Assembly: GCF_025147325.1 (NCBI RefSeq)
Contig: NZ_CP102262.1
Span: 1,488,001 to 1,552,000 of the forward strand
DNA from: Bacteroides stercoris ATCC 43183
Lineage (GTDB): Bacteria > Bacteroidota > Bacteroidia > Bacteroidales > Bacteroidaceae
Reading direction: 5' to 3'
Length of the DNA: 64,000 bases
How positions within the stretch are numbered: position 1 is the first letter of the stretch; each line of letters begins with the position of its first letter. Below, piece after piece: positions 62,462 to 64,000 of the stretch. The notes beneath the pieces are model-generated. The model was not told the DNA's origin and did not search any database. It saw only the letters and a list, made by a program, of their open reading frames with translations. The position numbers and the translations under genes were made by a program.

Positions 62462-63913
62462 ATGAAAAAGAATATGTCACGACGTCATTTCCTGAAGATG
62501 GGAGGATTAGCTTTGGCTGCTATGTCCGTCCGTCCATCTTTGTCGTTTGCCGCTTTCAGGGAATCAGAAACGAAATTCGTTTCCTTGCGTCCTTCAATAG
62601 ACAAAAGGCGTTTTGTATCAAGAGCTGTAGAGGTAATCATTAAAGAAGTAAAGCCAAAGATAAAAGATGAAAAACTGCGGTGGATGTTTGAAAATTGTTT
62701 TCCCAATACACTTGATACTACTGTCAGATATAAGATGAAAAACGACCGTCCGGATACGTTTATCATAACTGGTGACATTGACGCTATGTGGTTGCGTGAT
62801 TCTTCCGCGCAGGTGTGGCCTTATTTGCCGTTGATGAAAGACGATAGGGATTTGCAGTTTTTGATAGCCGGACTTATTAACAGGCAGACAGAATGTATAC
62901 TGATAGACCCTTATGCTAATGCTTTCAATGATGGTCCATTGGGTAGTTATTGGGAAACTGATCATACACAGCATATGGTGAAAGAGTTGCATGAACGTAA
63001 GTGGGAGATCGATTCTCTATGTTATCCCATTCGATTGGCTTACCAGTATTGGACATTGACTAAAGATACGTCTATCTTTAGTGCAGATTGGCACGAGGCT
63101 ATGAAATTGGTAGTCCGTACTTTTAAGGAACAGCAGCGTAAACAAGGAATCGGCACTTATAGTTTCTCGCGCGATTGTGATCGTCCTACAGACTCGCAAA
63201 TCAATAATGGTTGGGGTGCACCAGTTAAGCCAGTTGGACTGATCGTTTCTTCGTTTCGCCCTTCGGATGATGCTACTCAATTTGGTTTTCTCATCCCTTC
63301 CAATATGTTTGCTGTTGTGTCGTTGCGGCAATTGTCTGAAATAGAACATACAGTCTATAATCATATAGATTTTGCTAAAGAATGTATAGCTTTAGCTGAT
63401 GAAGTAGATGCCGCAATTCGCAGGTATGGTACGTTTAACCATCCTATTTGTGGGCGGGTTTATGCTTTTGAAGTGGATGGGTTTGGCAATGTGCTTTGTA
63501 TGGATGATGCTAATATTCCCAGTCTGTTGTCTGCTCCTTATTTGGGATATTGTTCTTTCAAGGATGCAGTTTACCAAAATACTCGTAAATTGATATGGAG
63601 CGATAATAATCCTTATTTTTTTAAAGGAAAAGCTGGAGAAGGAATAGGCGGTCCACATGTAGGGTTGAACTATATTTGGCCAATGAGTATCATAATGAAA
63701 GCTTTTACGACTGATGATGAGGAAGAAATACGCAGTTGTTTGAAGCAACTGCGCGATACGGACGGTGAAACAGGTTTTATGCATGAGTCTTTTAATGCGG
63801 AAAATGCAGCTGATTTCACACGTCCTTGGTTTGCTTGGGCAAACACGCTGTTTGGCGAGCTAATCCTTAAAGTAGTTCAGACATATCCTAACCTTTTATT
63901 ACAAACGTTATGA
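62462..63913 (+). CDS. GH125 exo-alpha-1,6-mannosidase, with twin-arginine-like signal
   Basis: A 483-residue GH125 (formerly DUF1237) enzyme, whose known members hydrolyse non-reducing alpha-1,6-linked mannose. Family segments include [40 protein letters not shown], the [14 protein letters not shown] stretch and [14 protein letters not shown]. The N-terminus [10 protein letters not shown] has the twin-arginine pattern, so export may use the Tat route or be by a similar signal. The stop overlaps the start of the next gene by four bases (ATGA). Confidence 0.94.
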   Translation: MKKNMSRRHFLKMGGLALAAMSVRPSLSFAAFRESETKFVSLRPSIDKRRFVSRAVEVIIKEVKPKIKDEKLRWMFENCFPNTLDTTVRYKMKNDRPDTFIITGDIDAMWLRDSSAQVWPYLPLMKDDRDLQFLIAGLINRQTECILIDPYANAFNDGPLGSYWETDHTQHMVKELHERKWEIDSLCYPIRLAYQYWTLTKDTSIFSADWHEAMKLVVRTFKEQQRKQGIGTYSFSRDCDRPTDSQINNGWGAPVKPVGLIVSSFRPSDDATQFGFLIPSNMFAVVSLRQLSEIEHTVYNHIDFAKECIALADEVDAAIRRYGTFNHPICGRVYAFEVDGFGNVLCMDDANIPSLLSAPYLGYCSFKDAVYQNTRKLIWSDNNPYFFKGKAGEGIGGPHVGLNYIWPMSIIMKAFTTDDEEEIRSCLKQLRDTDGETGFMHESFNAENAADFTRPWFAWANTLFGELILKVVQTYPNLLLQTL

Positions 63914-64000
63914 AATATATTTGGGGGGTGTTTACTGCCATCTCATTGGCTCTCTTTTCATGTGGCAGCGGAAGCAAGGAATCTGTAGAAAACTATGGTA
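63910..64000 (+). CDS. Start of a lipoprotein gene, truncated by the window edge
   Basis: The first 30 codons only: a lipoprotein signal ([12 protein letters not shown], Cys at about residue 17) and then SVENYG. The ATG overlaps the GH125 stop by four bases, so it belongs to the same operon. A second GH92 or another exported enzyme is likely from the position, but too little is visible to name it. Confidence 0.8.
   Translation, partial: MKYIWGVFTAISLALFSCGSGSKESVENYG

Noticed and set aside
1..64000. CRISPR arrays, rRNA or tRNA genes and prophage
   Set aside because: No regularly spaced identical repeats with unique spacers, no rRNA or cloverleaf sequence and no phage structural genes were recognised.

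Overview
The window looks like chromosomal DNA of a gut Bacteroides species. The evidence is two SusC/SusD polysaccharide-utilisation loci (PULs), a hybrid two-component regulator, a heparin lyase I of the Bacteroides/Pedobacter type, repeated Bacteroides-type promoters (TAnnTTTG, some with TTTG about 19 bp upstream) and typical Bacteroidales housekeeping genes. A species near B. stercoris, B. eggerthii or B. clarus is a guess based only on the heparinase content. No rRNA, tRNA, CRISPR array or prophage was recognised.

Region 1 (1-15.2 kb) is a heparin/heparan sulfate PUL. A minus-strand operon runs PL12 heparinase II/III-type lyase, BT4661-like surface glycan-binding protein, SusC, SusD. A 1,354-residue hybrid two-component system lies upstream, and a PL13 heparin lyase I is divergent from it. 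The SusC gene carries a one-base frameshift near 3,252. The lyases would cut the chain, SusC/SusD would import oligosaccharides and the hybrid regulator would sense the products.

Region 2 (15.2-47.3 kb) is mostly core genome. It holds a two-permease/HlyD/TolC export system with no ATPase gene beside it, then mdh, nadK, and a pdxJ-TolQ/TolR/TonB-like cluster. Next come a DJ-1 protein, ispD-recG, an M23/LysM peptidase, a DUF1599 protein, a DoxX-like membrane protein, tpiA, a SPOR protein, folE and dnaG. A complete aromatic amino acid operon follows (pheA, aminotransferase, DAHP synthase/chorismate mutase, tyrA), then a TPR protein, recQ, recJ and yaaA. The aromatic operon is preceded by an unannotated 28-codon leader peptide dense in Phe and Tyr codons. 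A terminator follows it, along with a competing 8-bp antiterminator pairing, which together make a textbook attenuator.

Region 3 (47.3-64 kb) is a second, more AT-rich PUL: a PI-PLC-like phospholipase, a ROK kinase, SusC, SusD, GH92 alpha-mannosidase with PA14, an EEP-family phosphatase/phosphodiesterase, alkaline phosphatase, a GH63/MGH1-like hydrolase, GH125 exo-alpha-1,6-mannosidase and the start of another lipoprotein. Two copies of a 35-bp palindromic box (30/35 identical) sit the same distance upstream of promoter elements for the phospholipase and for the kinase, tying the phospholipase to the mannose-processing genes. An IS4-family element has inserted between the second box/promoter and the kinase gene. 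The combination of lipid-phosphate, phosphate and alpha-mannose enzymes suggests a target such as GPI-type glycolipids, phosphatidylinositol mannosides or phosphomannan. Several families of intergenic inverted or tandem repeats are scattered through the window.
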